Source: JAICYJ01 sp038212095 (GTDB taxonomy: Bacteria; Actinomycetota; Thermoleophilia; Gaiellales; JAICJC01). From it: DNA of 64,000 bases. Every line of letters begins with the position of its first letter. The stretch's first letter is position 1. Below the pieces are notes generated by a model, which saw nothing but the letters and a program-made list of their open reading frames with translations, had not been told where the DNA came from and did no database searches. The stretch lies in NCBI GenBank assembly GCA_038212095.1, contig JBBQUW010000005.1, forward strand, positions 62,001-126,000. Reading direction: 5' to 3'. A program made the translations under genes and the position numbers. Below, piece by piece: positions 51,450 through 60,570 of this stretch.

Positions 51450-53741
51450 TCAGGACTGCGTCGGCGTCACCGGCGTGGCCGGAGCGACCTCGGCTGCCCG
51501 CGGCTCCATCGGCGGCTCGATCGTGAGGTTCGGCAGCGCGCGATCCAACCACCCCGGCATCGCCCACGCACGCTCACCGAGCAGGGTCAGCAGCGCCGGT
51601 ACCAGCGTCATGCGCACCAGCAGCGCGTCGGTGATGATCGCGATGCCAAGCAGCAGCGCGAACTCCTTCGACACCCGGTCAGGGTTGAGCAGGAAGGCGA
51701 AGAACACGGTCGACATGATCAGCGACGCGGCGACGATTACCCGCCCGACCCCGGCCACGCCCTCTCTTACGGCGGCAGCGGTGTCGGGTCTGTGGATGTG
51801 CTCCTCGCGGACACGGCTCATCAGGAACACCTCATAGTCGGTCGAGAGCCCGAACAGGATCGCGAACGTGATCGGAGGCACGAAGCTCTCGATCGGCCCG
51901 GTGTGGTCGAGGCCGACCAGCCCCATGCCATGCCCGAGCTGGACGATGAAGACCAGCATGCCGAACCCGACCAGCGCCGACAGCAACGTCGTCAACGCTG
52001 CCTTGAGCGCGATCACGACCGAGCGGAACGCCATCGTCAGCACCAGGAACGTCACGCCGACCACGTACAGGAGGAACCAGGGCGCGTTGCTGATGATCTT
52101 GCTGCCGATGTCGGTGAACGCGGCGTTCTGACCGGAGACGTAGGCCTGGGCACTCGACCCCGTCAGCGTCGAGGGGATCGTGGTGTGCCGCAAGGTCGAG
52201 ACGATCGTGTCCGTCTTCGAGTCCTGCGGCGAGTACTTCGAGTACGCGTTCACGATCGCAACCGACGCCGCATCCGCCGTCTTGGCGTTGTAGATCGGCT
52301 TCTCGACCTGGGCGATGCCCGGCACCTGCTGCATCGCCTGCTGGATCTTGTCGGCCGCGGAGTGGTCGGAGCGAAGATCGATCACGACCGGGATCGGGGA
52401 GGTGAAGCCCGGGCCGAATCCTCCGGTTCCTGAGAGCAGGTCGTAGGCGGTGCGGATCGTCTCGCCCTTGGGGGCGGTGCCGGCGTCCGCCAGGCCCAGG
52501 CGCACCTTCAGCACCGGAGATGCCAGCGCAAGCAGCGCGACCACCACGACCGGCAGCACGAACCTGGCATTGCGCGATACGAAACGACCCCACGCGGCGA
52601 CCAGCGTGCGCGACTGGCCCTCCCGCGACTCGTTCACGCTGCGCATACCCAGGCGGCCGCTGTCGATCTTGTGACCGAGCAGCGCCAGCACGGCGGGCAG
52701 GAGGGAGTTCGCAAGCAGCACCGCCGTCAGCACGCCCAAGGCGCTGCCGATGCCGAGCTTGGTGATGAAGTCGATGCCGATCAAGGCGAGCCCGGTGACC
52801 GAGATCGCAACGGTGATGCCGGCGAAGATCACCGCCCGGCCGGCCGTCGCACCGGCCGCGGCCGCGGCGTCACGCGGCTCCAGACCGTCGTGCAACATCT
52901 GCCGGAAGCGGGTGACGATGAACAGCGTGTAGTCGATGCCGACGCCCAGCCCGATCATCGGGACAAGCAGCGTGACGATGGTGTTGAAGTTGGTGAAGCG
53001 TGCCAGCAGGAACAGCAGCAGGAAGGCTGTCATCACGGCGGCGATCGCGAACAGCAGGGGAATCGCCGTCGGCACCAGCGCCCGGAACAGGACGAGCAGG
53101 ATGACGAACCCGGCCAGCAGCCCGAGCACGATGCTGAGGAAGTCCTCCGGCGGCGGGCTCTCGGCTTCGCCGGTGAACGCCACCTGCAGTCCGGCGCTCG
53201 CGCCGGTCGCCTTCAGCTGATCTTCCAGGTTGACGACGCTGCTTCGCGGAAGCTCGAAGCCGGTGCGATCGAACTGCGCGTCGAAGTAGGCCACGCGACC
53301 GCTGTCGGAGAGCTGGTTGGATCCCTGGGCCAGCGGATCCGCGATGGCGGATGCGTTCTTGAGGTTCGCGTCGAGCTTGCGGACGCCCGCCTCGGCTTGG
53401 GCCACCATCTTGGCGATCGCACTCCGGCGAGCAGGAGAGTCAAGCGTCTCGCCCGCCGGCGCCGCGATCACGACTCGAAGCGGGGCGCCTTTCTGCGTGC
53501 CGAACTTGGCGTTGATGAGATCGGTCGCCTTCTGGAAGTCTGTCCCCGGCACCTTGAACTCGTTGACCAGCGTGCCATGGAAGGCGACGTTCAGCCCGAC
53601 CAACACCACGATCGCGGCCAGCCAGGTTCCGACTACACGCCAGGGGTGCCGCGCGCAGTGGCCCGCCCAGCGCGCCAGCGCGCCTGTGTGAGCCAGACGC
53701 TGCTCCTCGTCGACCGTGTACCCCGTATCGTCAGCCCTCAC
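51450..53741 (-). CDS. MMPL/RND-family transporter
   Basis: A 763-residue membrane transporter. GTG 53741 is chosen because GGGAG lies 6 bases upstream; the longer GTG 53774 start lacks a ribosome site. Two halves each hold one helix, a large external loop and five clustered helices. The MMPL block GVGIDYTLFIVTRFRQML in half one corresponds to GLSTDYEVFLMSRVREEH in half two, with the proton-relay Asp in both. Actinobacterial MMPL proteins export lipids or act as drug efflux pumps; the substrate is not known here. Its C terminus is cytoplasmic and Pro/Ala rich. Confidence 0.9.
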   Translation of the reverse strand: MRADDTGYTVDEEQRLAHTGALARWAGHCARHPWRVVGTWLAAIVVLVGLNVAFHGTLVNEFKVPGTDFQKATDLINAKFGTQKGAPLRVVIAAPAGETLDSPARRSAIAKMVAQAEAGVRKLDANLKNASAIADPLAQGSNQLSDSGRVAYFDAQFDRTGFELPRSSVVNLEDQLKATGASAGLQVAFTGEAESPPPEDFLSIVLGLLAGFVILLVLFRALVPTAIPLLFAIAAVMTAFLLLFLLARFTNFNTIVTLLVPMIGLGVGIDYTLFIVTRFRQMLHDGLEPRDAAAAAGATAGRAVIFAGITVAISVTGLALIGIDFITKLGIGSALGVLTAVLLANSLLPAVLALLGHKIDSGRLGMRSVNESREGQSRTLVAAWGRFVSRNARFVLPVVVVALLALASPVLKVRLGLADAGTAPKGETIRTAYDLLSGTGGFGPGFTSPIPVVIDLRSDHSAADKIQQAMQQVPGIAQVEKPIYNAKTADAASVAIVNAYSKYSPQDSKTDTIVSTLRHTTIPSTLTGSSAQAYVSGQNAAFTDIGSKIISNAPWFLLYVVGVTFLVLTMAFRSVVIALKAALTTLLSALVGFGMLVFIVQLGHGMGLVGLDHTGPIESFVPPITFAILFGLSTDYEVFLMSRVREEHIHRPDTAAAVREGVAGVGRVIVAASLIMSTVFFAFLLNPDRVSKEFALLLGIAIITDALLVRMTLVPALLTLLGERAWAMPGWLDRALPNLTIEPPMEPRAAEVAPATPVTPTQS

Positions 53742-53819
53742 GTCGTCTCCCGCATCAAAGGTGATCCAGCGCACCGTAGCAGCGGCCGCCGAAGCGTTGT
53801 CTCGGTACGACGCGGGTCG

Positions 53820-55580
53820 CTACTGCGGCGGTTCGCGCAGCCGCAGACCGAGGTCTGCGAGCACCGCCGGCGAGGCCGCGCCAGGTGCCCCGGTGAGTGG
53901 ATCGAGGCCACCCTGACCCTTGGGGAAAGCGATCACCTCGCGCAGCGAGTCGGCCTCGGCCACCAGCATCGCCAGCCGGTCGAGCCCGAACGCGATGCCG
54001 CCGTGCGGCGGTGCGCCCATCGAGAGCGCGCGTAGCAGAAACGAGAAGTTCTCCTCGGCCCGCTCGGCCGATATGCCGAGCAGCTCGAACACCTTGCTCT
54101 GCGTCTCGGGACGGTGATTTCGGATCGAGCCGCCGCCGATCTCGTTGCCGTTCAGCACCAGGTCGTACTGGTAGGAGCGTGCCGCGGCCGGATCGACCCA
54201 GAACTCCTCCGATCCCGGAGCGGGCGCCGAGAACGGGTTGTGCGACGCCTTCCAGCGGCCCTCGTCAGGCAGCCACTCGAACATCGGGAAGTCCGTCACC
54301 CACAGGAACCGCCAGCCCTCCTCGATCAGGCCCAACCGCTCGCCCAGGTGCAGCCGCAGCGGCCCCAACACCCGCACCGCCGCCTCCTCGGCGTCGGCCA
54401 CCAGGAAGATCGTGTCGCCCTCGCCGGCGCCAAGCCGCGCCACGATCGCGGCCAGCTCCTGCGGCGAGAGGAACTTCGCGATCGGCGAGCGGATCTCACC
54501 GCCGGCCCGCACCTGGAGCCACGCGACGCCCTTGCCTCCCCAGCCCTTGGCGAACTCGACCAGCTCGTCGAAGTCCTTGCGCGAGAACTCTGTAGCGCCG
54601 GGAACGGCCAGGCCGCGCACCACGCCGCCGCCGTCGATCACAGCTCGGAATGCATTGAACTCGGTCGCCGCCAGCAGGTCGGTGACGTCGCCGATCTCGG
54701 CGCCGAACCGCAGGTCGGGCTTGTCGGACGCATAGCGCAGGGTCGCCTCATCCCAGGTCATGCGCTGGAACGGCGTCTCCAGCTCGACGCCCAGCAGCTC
54801 GCTCCATACCCGCGTGAACAGCTCCTCCAGCAGGGCGAACAGCTCGTCCGGCTCCAGAAACGCCATCTCTATGTCCAGCTGGGTGAACTCCTGTGTGCGG
54901 TCGGCTCGCGTCGCCTCGTCGCGGAAGCAGCGCGCGATCTGGTAATAGCGCTCGTAGCCCGCGATCGCGTACAGCTGCTTGAACGTCTGCGGTGACTGCG
55001 GCAGCGCGTAGAACTGGCCGGGCCTGCTGCTGGTCGGCACCAGGAACTCCTTGGCGCCCTCGGGGGTGGACTTGTACAGGATCGGCGTCTCCAGCTCCCA
55101 GAACTCGTTGTCCTCCATGTGGCGGCGGATGATCTGGGTCAGCCGGAAGCGAGTGTGCAGGTTGTGGCGCATACGGTCGCGCCGCAGGTCGAGGTAGCGG
55201 TGGTGCATGCGCAGCGCCTCTTCCACGTTGTCGTCGTCCAGCTGGAACGGCAGCACGGCACAGCGCGCCAGCAGCTCCAGCCGCTCGACGCGGATCTCGA
55301 CCTCGCCCGTGGGCAGCTTGGGATTGATCGTCTCCGCCGACCGCGGCTCGACGATCCCCTCGGCCTGAACCACGAACTCGTTGCGCAGCTCGTGGGCCAC
55401 GGCGTGGGCCTGCGCCTGGTCGGGATCGATCACCAGCTGCACCACGCCGCCGCGATCGCGCAGGTCGACGAACACCAGCCCGCCGTGATCGCGACGGCGG
55501 GCAACCCAGCCGGCCACCGTCACGCGCTCGCCGGCCTGCGCGCGGCGCAGCCCGCCGCCCAAGGTCGTCCTGTAGCTCAC
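53820..55580 (-). CDS. aspS: Aspartyl-tRNA synthetase (bacterial type)
   Basis: A 586-residue class IIb synthetase starting at GTG 55580 (GTGA overlap with hisS). The OB-fold anticodon domain starts GERVTVAGWVARRRDHGGLVF; motif 2 is CFRDEATRADRTQEFTQLDIEM and motif 3 GIAFGLDRLAML. The insertion (GAD) domain of bacterial enzymes is present. Whether it is discriminating or also charges tRNA-Asn cannot be decided here, since gatCAB and asnS are outside the window. Confidence 0.97.
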   Translation of the reverse strand: MSYRTTLGGGLRRAQAGERVTVAGWVARRRDHGGLVFVDLRDRGGVVQLVIDPDQAQAHAVAHELRNEFVVQAEGIVEPRSAETINPKLPTGEVEIRVERLELLARCAVLPFQLDDDNVEEALRMHHRYLDLRRDRMRHNLHTRFRLTQIIRRHMEDNEFWELETPILYKSTPEGAKEFLVPTSSRPGQFYALPQSPQTFKQLYAIAGYERYYQIARCFRDEATRADRTQEFTQLDIEMAFLEPDELFALLEELFTRVWSELLGVELETPFQRMTWDEATLRYASDKPDLRFGAEIGDVTDLLAATEFNAFRAVIDGGGVVRGLAVPGATEFSRKDFDELVEFAKGWGGKGVAWLQVRAGGEIRSPIAKFLSPQELAAIVARLGAGEGDTIFLVADAEEAAVRVLGPLRLHLGERLGLIEEGWRFLWVTDFPMFEWLPDEGRWKASHNPFSAPAPGSEEFWVDPAAARSYQYDLVLNGNEIGGGSIRNHRPETQSKVFELLGISAERAEENFSFLLRALSMGAPPHGGIAFGLDRLAMLVAEADSLREVIAFPKGQGGLDPLTGAPGAASPAVLADLGLRLREPPQ

Positions 55581-56815
55581 CCGGTCAGCTCCTTCACAAG
55601 CTCGTCCAGCGCCACCGCGCGCTGCTCGCCCGAGGTCATATCACGCACGGTGGCCTGACCGCGCTCCCACTCGTCCTCGCCGACGATCACCACCTGCGAC
55701 GCGCCCCGTTTGGCCGCGTTCTCCAGCAGCCGCTTCAGCCGTCGAGAGCCGTATCCCGCGTCGGCCGGGACGCCGGCCGCGCGGGCCTCGTCCATCAGCG
55801 CGAACAGCCTCGGTTGGGCGGCCTCGGCGATGACCGCGAACAGCACCAGGCCGCCGGTCGCGGGCTGCTGCGGCCGCACCACTTCGAGCAACCGCTCCAG
55901 CCCCGCGCCGAAGCCGACCCCAGGGGTGGCGGAACCACCCAGCTGCTCGGCCAGCCCGTCGTACCGGCCGCCCCCCGAGATCGAGGTGGCCAGGCCCGCG
56001 CCGCTCCACTCCCATGCGGTGCGCGTGTAGTAGTCAAGCCCGCGCACCAGCGAGCTGTCCAGCAGGTAAGCGACCCCGCGCGCGTCCAGATGCCGCCGTA
56101 CCTCGGCGAAGTGCGCGCCGCAGGCATCGCAGAGATGGTCGGTGATCCGCGGCGCTTGGGCCAGCACCGCCTGGCAGTCGCGGTTCTTGCAGTCCAGCAC
56201 CCGCAGCGGGTTGCTGGCGCGGCGCTCCAGGCACTCCGCGCAGAGCTGGTCGGCGTGGGCGTCGATGAAGGCGACCAACAGCGCCACGTAGCCCGGCCGG
56301 CAGACGGCGTCGCCGATCGAGTTCAGCGACAGCTGCAGGTCGGGCACGCCGCACAGCGCGTACCAGCGAGACTGCAGGGCGATCACCTCAGCGTCCACCG
56401 CAGCCTCCGCCGATCCGATCACCTCGACGCCGAACTGATAGTGCTCCCGGGCGCGGCCGCGCTGCACCGCGTTGTAGCGAAAGTGGTTCTGGCAGTACCA
56501 GACCTTGACCGGCTGCGGCATCCTGGTCATGCCCTCGAGGTAGGCGCGCATAACCGGCGCGGTGCTCTCCGGGCGGAGCGTCAGCGAGCGCCCGCTGCGG
56601 TCCTCGAACGTGTACATCTCCTTGCTGACGACGTCTGACGTCTCGCCACTGGAGCGGGTGAACAGCGCCGTATCCTCGAATCCCGGGGTCACCACCTCGC
56701 CGTAGCCGGCCGGCTCGAACACCGAACGGGCCAGATCCAGCACGTGCCTGCGCACGGCCGCGTCGTCCCCGAACCAGTCACGGGTGCCCCGCGGAGCCTG
56801 GAACCGCTCGCTCAT
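55577..56815 (-). CDS. hisS: Histidyl-tRNA synthetase
   Basis: A 412-residue class II synthetase. APRGTRDWFGDDA begins the protein; the His-specific motifs LVRGLDYYTRTAWEW and GGGRYDGLAEQLGG are intact. The anticodon-binding domain follows. It is coupled by ATGA to the MBL gene and by GTGA to aspS, the usual mbl-hisS-aspS order. Confidence 0.97.
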   Translation of the reverse strand: MSERFQAPRGTRDWFGDDAAVRRHVLDLARSVFEPAGYGEVVTPGFEDTALFTRSSGETSDVVSKEMYTFEDRSGRSLTLRPESTAPVMRAYLEGMTRMPQPVKVWYCQNHFRYNAVQRGRAREHYQFGVEVIGSAEAAVDAEVIALQSRWYALCGVPDLQLSLNSIGDAVCRPGYVALLVAFIDAHADQLCAECLERRASNPLRVLDCKNRDCQAVLAQAPRITDHLCDACGAHFAEVRRHLDARGVAYLLDSSLVRGLDYYTRTAWEWSGAGLATSISGGGRYDGLAEQLGGSATPGVGFGAGLERLLEVVRPQQPATGGLVLFAVIAEAAQPRLFALMDEARAAGVPADAGYGSRRLKRLLENAAKRGASQVVIVGEDEWERGQATVRDMTSGEQRAVALDELVKELTG

Positions 56816-57417
56816 CGCAGTCCGGCCAGGAAGGGGTTGGTCGCGAGCTCGTGGCCCAGCGTCGTGGCGGGACCGTGGCCGGACGCCACCACCGTATCGG
56901 CAGGCAGCTCACGCACCAGCAGCGCGATGCTCTCGATCAGCACCTGATGGTCGCCGCCCTCCAGGTCGCTCCGGCCCACCGAGCCGGCGAACAGCACGTC
57001 GCCGACGAACGCGATGCCGTCGGCCGCGAACGCCACCGATCCGGCGGTATGGCCGGGCACGTCATAGCTCGTGAACTCGATCCCCGCCAGCTCCAGCCGC
57101 TCGTCCCCGCCGACCAGGTGCTGCGGCTGGTACGGCGCCGGCGCGAACGTGCGCAGCGCATCGGCGTCGCCTCGGGCCATCCACACCTCGGCGCCGGTCG
57201 CCTCGGCGACCGCGCTGACGGCGCCGATGTGGTCGAGGTGGCCGTGCGTGACGAGGATGCCGGCCGCCGCCCATCCGCGCTCGTCGAGCGCTCGCAGCAC
57301 AAGCTCCGGCGCATCGCCGGGATCGATCACCACCGCTTGGTCAGCTCCGGCGCGGGCGACCAGGTAACAGTTCGTCTGGTAGGGCCCGAGCGCGAGGCTG
57401 ACGAGTTCGAGACTCAC
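56812..57417 (-). CDS. MBL-fold metallohydrolase (glyoxalase II-like)
   Basis: A 201-residue hydrolase from GTG 57417 (GTGA overlap). The zinc motif THGHLDHIG (HxHxDH), the His in VPGHTAGSVAF, the Asp in FVGDVLFAGSVGRSD and the final His in SGHGPATTLGHE match the YcbL/GloB group. These hydrolyse thioesters such as S-lactoylglutathione, but actinobacteria lack glutathione, so the thiol is probably different. Confidence 0.85.
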   Translation of the reverse strand: MSLELVSLALGPYQTNCYLVARAGADQAVVIDPGDAPELVLRALDERGWAAAGILVTHGHLDHIGAVSAVAEATGAEVWMARGDADALRTFAPAPYQPQHLVGGDERLELAGIEFTSYDVPGHTAGSVAFAADGIAFVGDVLFAGSVGRSDLEGGDHQVLIESIALLVRELPADTVVASGHGPATTLGHELATNPFLAGLR

Positions 57418-57761
57418 CCCCGCTGCCGCTTCAGCCAACGGTTGTAGAGAAAGCCATCCATCAGGTAGCCGAAGGGCGTCAGGAAGATGAAGAACGAGAC
57501 CGCCTGCACGGCGGCGCCGAGCGGCGACGGACGCGTGCCGCCGAACGGGAAGATCTGGGTGAACAGGAACAGCCCGACCGCGAACACGGCAGCGCGTTTG
57601 ACCGAGCGACGCCAGGTCGGCCGCGGCGGCTCACCTCGGCGGCGGGGCGTCTTACGCTCCGGCGTCGACGCCTCGCCGGCTCTGGGCTCGTAGTCGTCGT
57701 ACAGCCGACCGCGCCCCTGGGCGCGCTGGTAGCGGCGTCGTTGCTGCTTCTTGGTGGCCAT
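57414..57761 (-). CDS. Two-helix membrane protein, unknown
   Basis: A 115-residue protein with a strongly basic N-terminal half (TKKQQRRRYQRAQGRGRL) and two membrane helices (RAAVFAVGLFLFTQIFPF and GAAVQAVSFFIFLTPFGYLMDGFL). The ends suggest both termini are cytoplasmic. No family recognised. It is coupled by GTGA to the MBL gene. Confidence 0.65.
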   Translation of the reverse strand: MATKKQQRRRYQRAQGRGRLYDDYEPRAGEASTPERKTPRRRGEPPRPTWRRSVKRAAVFAVGLFLFTQIFPFGGTRPSPLGAAVQAVSFFIFLTPFGYLMDGFLYNRWLKRQRG

Positions 57762-57781
57762 CGAGCAGCGGAGTCTACCGG

Positions 57782-58651
57782 CTACATCGCGTCCAGCCGG
57801 TCGGCCAGCGCCGACGCCTCGTCGACTCGCCCCGCCCGCTCGGCGCCGGTCACCTGTTCGACCAGCTTGCGCGCCTCGTCGCGCATCGGCGAGAAGCTCA
57901 GCTGCTCCTCGTAGCGTCGCCGCGCACGCACCGACGGCGTGGGCGGCGACGGCGGCGGAGCGGCGGTGGCAGGGGGCGGCGAGATCTCGGCGACCGGCAG
58001 CGGGGCGACGGGTGCGGTGCGAGGCTGCGGCGGTGGTGGCGGCGGTAGCTCGATCTGCTCGAGCAGTTCAAAGTCGTCGATCTCGCGGTGGCCGTCGCTC
58101 TCGCCGTCGTCGGACGGCTCATCCCGGTCGTCCGATGGGCCGGCGGCGAACGGCGCGAACCGCTCGCCCAGCCGCGTACCCGCCAGTCCCCACACCAGGC
58201 CCAGCGCCAGCGCGGTGGCCACCTGCAGCAGCCAGGTCGCCAGCCGCTCGCGGCCGCTGAAGGTGGCCTGGATGCCGCTGCCTCCCACTGACCCCGTCGC
58301 CGCCACGATCGTCGCGCCCACCACCACCGCCGCGGCCAGCAGCAGGTGGCCGATCGCGACCCCGCCCACCAGGCGAGCGACGGTGTCAGAGCTCCTGCCC
58401 AGCCGACCGCCCAGCCCCATGCCGACCCACAGCACCACCAGGCCGAGCGTGAACCACAGCGTGTGCTCGAGCCGGAACGTCCACAGGCCGAGCAGCAACC
58501 GCTCGTGCCAGCTCATCGACGAGGAGATCACGCCGTTGTGCGCCGCCGCCACCAGGCCGTCACCGGTCACCACCATGCCGGCGGCGGCCAGTCCCACTCC
58601 GGCCAGCGAGAGCGCATCCGGGAAGCAGATCGCGCGGCCGCGGGCGATCAC
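57782..58651 (-). CDS. Four-helix membrane protein with Pro-rich cytoplasmic tail
   Basis: A 289-residue protein from GTG 58651 (GTGA overlap with hutI). Four hydrophobic segments occupy the first ~175 residues (LSLAGVGLAAAGMVVTG, TLWFTLGLVVLWVGMGLG, GGVAIGHLLLAAAVVVGATIV, LLQVATALALGLVWGLAG). The tail is acidic (DDRDEPSDDGESDGHREIDDFE), then rich in Pro, ending in a helix (MRDEARKLVEQV...). I recognise no family. The position inside the hut-hisS run gives no clear functional hint. Confidence 0.65.
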   Translation of the reverse strand: MIARGRAICFPDALSLAGVGLAAAGMVVTGDGLVAAAHNGVISSSMSWHERLLLGLWTFRLEHTLWFTLGLVVLWVGMGLGGRLGRSSDTVARLVGGVAIGHLLLAAAVVVGATIVAATGSVGGSGIQATFSGRERLATWLLQVATALALGLVWGLAGTRLGERFAPFAAGPSDDRDEPSDDGESDGHREIDDFELLEQIELPPPPPPQPRTAPVAPLPVAEISPPPATAAPPPSPPTPSVRARRRYEEQLSFSPMRDEARKLVEQVTGAERAGRVDEASALADRLDAM

Positions 58652-59868
58652 AGCCGCTCGCCTCGCTTGAAGACGGCGGCCGCCACCCTGCCACCGAGGT
58701 GGTAAGACACGTGCCGCCAATCGTCGGCGTCCAGGATCACCACGTCACCATCGTACCCGGGCGCGATCCGGCCCAGGCGGCCGGCGCGTCCCAGCACCCA
58801 GGCAGCGTTGACGGTGCATGCTGCGAGCGCCTCTGCCGGCGTCAGCGCCAGCTGCATGCAGGCCAGCGACATCACCAGCGGCAACGAGTCGCAGAAGGCG
58901 CTGCCGGGGTTGAAGTCGGTCGCCAGCGCCAGCACGCCCCCCTGGTCGACCAGTGCGCGGGCGGGGGGCCGCGGCAGGTCGAGCATCAGCGCACAGGCGG
59001 GAAGCATCACCGCCGCGACCTCGCTGGCCGCCAGCGCCGCGACGCCGACCGCGCCTGTGACCTCGAGATGGTCGATGGAACGGGCTCCCAGCCGCACCGC
59101 CAGCTCGACCCCTCCCGCCTCGCTGAACTGGTCAGCGTGCATGCGCAGCGCGAGGCCGTGCCCAGCGGCGGCGCGCAGGTAGCGTTCGGCCTGCGCTGCG
59201 TCGAACGCGCCCCGCTCGAGGAAGACGTCCGCCGCCTCCGCCCGAGTCGCCGCGGCCGGCAGCACATCGGCCAGCACGAACTCGAGGTAGGCATCGGCGC
59301 CGTCCCAATCAGGTCCGACGGCGTGTGCGCCCAGGAAGGTCGCGGCCGTCTCGATCCGGTGCGGCGCGGTGACCGCGTCCAGCATCGCCAGCTCCACCTC
59401 ACGGTCGAGGCCGTACCCCGACTTGACCTCGGCGGTGGTCGTACCCTGCGCCGCCATCCACTCGAGATGGCGGTCGAGCGTGGCCGTCAGGGTTCCGGCG
59501 GCAGCAGCGGCGCGCGTGGCGGCAACGCTGGCGGCGATCCCTCCGCCCGCCGCATGGATCTGCTCATAGCCGGCGCCCTGCGATCGCAGGTCGAACTCGT
59601 CCGCCCGGTCGCCGCCGAACGCGGCATGCGTGTGGCAGTCGACCAGGCCCGGCACCGCCGCCCGTCCCTCGGCGTCGAACAGGGGCAGGTCGGGGTGGGC
59701 ACGGCGCACCTCGTCGCGGCCGCCCGCGGCGGCCACCACACCGTCCACGATCGCGATCGCCGCACCGCTGGTCACATCCAGCGCGCGCAGCTGCTCGCCG
59801 CGCAGCGGCGCGTGGCGGCCGGACGGGCTGGCCAGCTGGGCGAGATTGTCGATCAGGATCGATGACAC
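58648..59868 (-). CDS. hutI: Imidazolonepropionase
   Basis: A 406-residue amidohydrolase for the third step of histidine breakdown. VDCHTHAAFGGDRADEF holds the first metal His pair, EVKSGYGL and FLGAHAV are substrate loops, the His of LRMHADQFSE and the Asp of ALATDFNPGSA complete the site. The start is GTG 59868. The product formiminoglutamate would need HutG or HutF/G, which are not encoded here. Confidence 0.95.
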   Translation of the reverse strand: MSSILIDNLAQLASPSGRHAPLRGEQLRALDVTSGAAIAIVDGVVAAAGGRDEVRRAHPDLPLFDAEGRAAVPGLVDCHTHAAFGGDRADEFDLRSQGAGYEQIHAAGGGIAASVAATRAAAAAGTLTATLDRHLEWMAAQGTTTAEVKSGYGLDREVELAMLDAVTAPHRIETAATFLGAHAVGPDWDGADAYLEFVLADVLPAAATRAEAADVFLERGAFDAAQAERYLRAAAGHGLALRMHADQFSEAGGVELAVRLGARSIDHLEVTGAVGVAALAASEVAAVMLPACALMLDLPRPPARALVDQGGVLALATDFNPGSAFCDSLPLVMSLACMQLALTPAEALAACTVNAAWVLGRAGRLGRIAPGYDGDVVILDADDWRHVSYHLGGRVAAAVFKRGERL

Positions 59869-59889
59869 CGGGCGGATGCTACCGGGCGG

Positions 59890-60570
59890 TCATGCGCGGC
59901 CGTAGGCCGGGATGGCGGCACCCGAGATCGGCGCCGAATCATCTCCCGATAGCCACTCGATCACGCGCGCCAGCTGATCGCCGGTCGTCCACGCCGTGAA
60001 GTCCGCGTCCGGGCTGTCGGCCCTGTTGCGGGGCGTGTCGACCACGCTCGCCATCACGGTGTTGACGCGGACGCCCTGCCTGCGCACCTCGGCATCGACG
60101 GCGCCCATCAACGCCAGCACTGCAGCCTTGGAGACGATGTATGGCGCCGCGCCGGCGAACGGCTTGACCGCGGCCCGCGAGCCGACGTACACGATCGATC
60201 CGCTGCCGGCCGCCACCATCGGAGCGAGCGCTGCCCGTGTCATGGTGTAGGCCGTGTCCAGGTTGACGCCCATCTGCCCGCGCCAGTCCGCGGGTGACGA
60301 TTGGTGCAGCGGGCCGGACATGGCGAAGCCCCCGGCCACGCAGGCCAACGCGTCGACGCGGCCGAATCGGTCGAGGCATGCCGCCACCACCTGCTCGGCG
60401 GAGGCCGCGTCCGTGAGATCGGCCGGCACCACCAGCACGCCGCCCGGCATCGCATCCACCGCGCCACGCGTGGTGGCGCAGACGTCCCAGCCCAGCTCGA
60501 CGAAGCGATCGAGCACGGCCCGCCCCCAGCCGCCGGTGACTCCGGTCAGGATGGCGGTGCGCCCGCTCAC
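59890..60570 (-). CDS. SDR-family oxidoreductase within hut operon
   Basis: A 226-residue short-chain dehydrogenase with an unusual cofactor loop LTGVTGGWGRAV instead of TGxxxGIG, catalytic YIVSK preceded by VYVGSRAA, and a short C terminus. GTG 60570 overlaps the hutU stop (GTGA). It lies between hutU and hutI, where no reductase step is known in histidine catabolism. It may process a side product such as imidazole pyruvate or lactate, or simply share the transcript. Confidence 0.8.
   Translation of the reverse strand: MSGRTAILTGVTGGWGRAVLDRFVELGWDVCATTRGAVDAMPGGVLVVPADLTDAASAEQVVAACLDRFGRVDALACVAGGFAMSGPLHQSSPADWRGQMGVNLDTAYTMTRAALAPMVAAGSGSIVYVGSRAAVKPFAGAAPYIVSKAAVLALMGAVDAEVRRQGVRVNTVMASVVDTPRNRADSPDADFTAWTTGDQLARVIEWLSGDDSAPISGAAIPAYGRA

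Noticed and set aside
50091..52433. 780-codon plus-strand frame across the desulfurase and MMPL genes
   Set aside because: It covers two real genes on the other strand and a promoter gap, and has low-complexity Arg/His/Asp composition.
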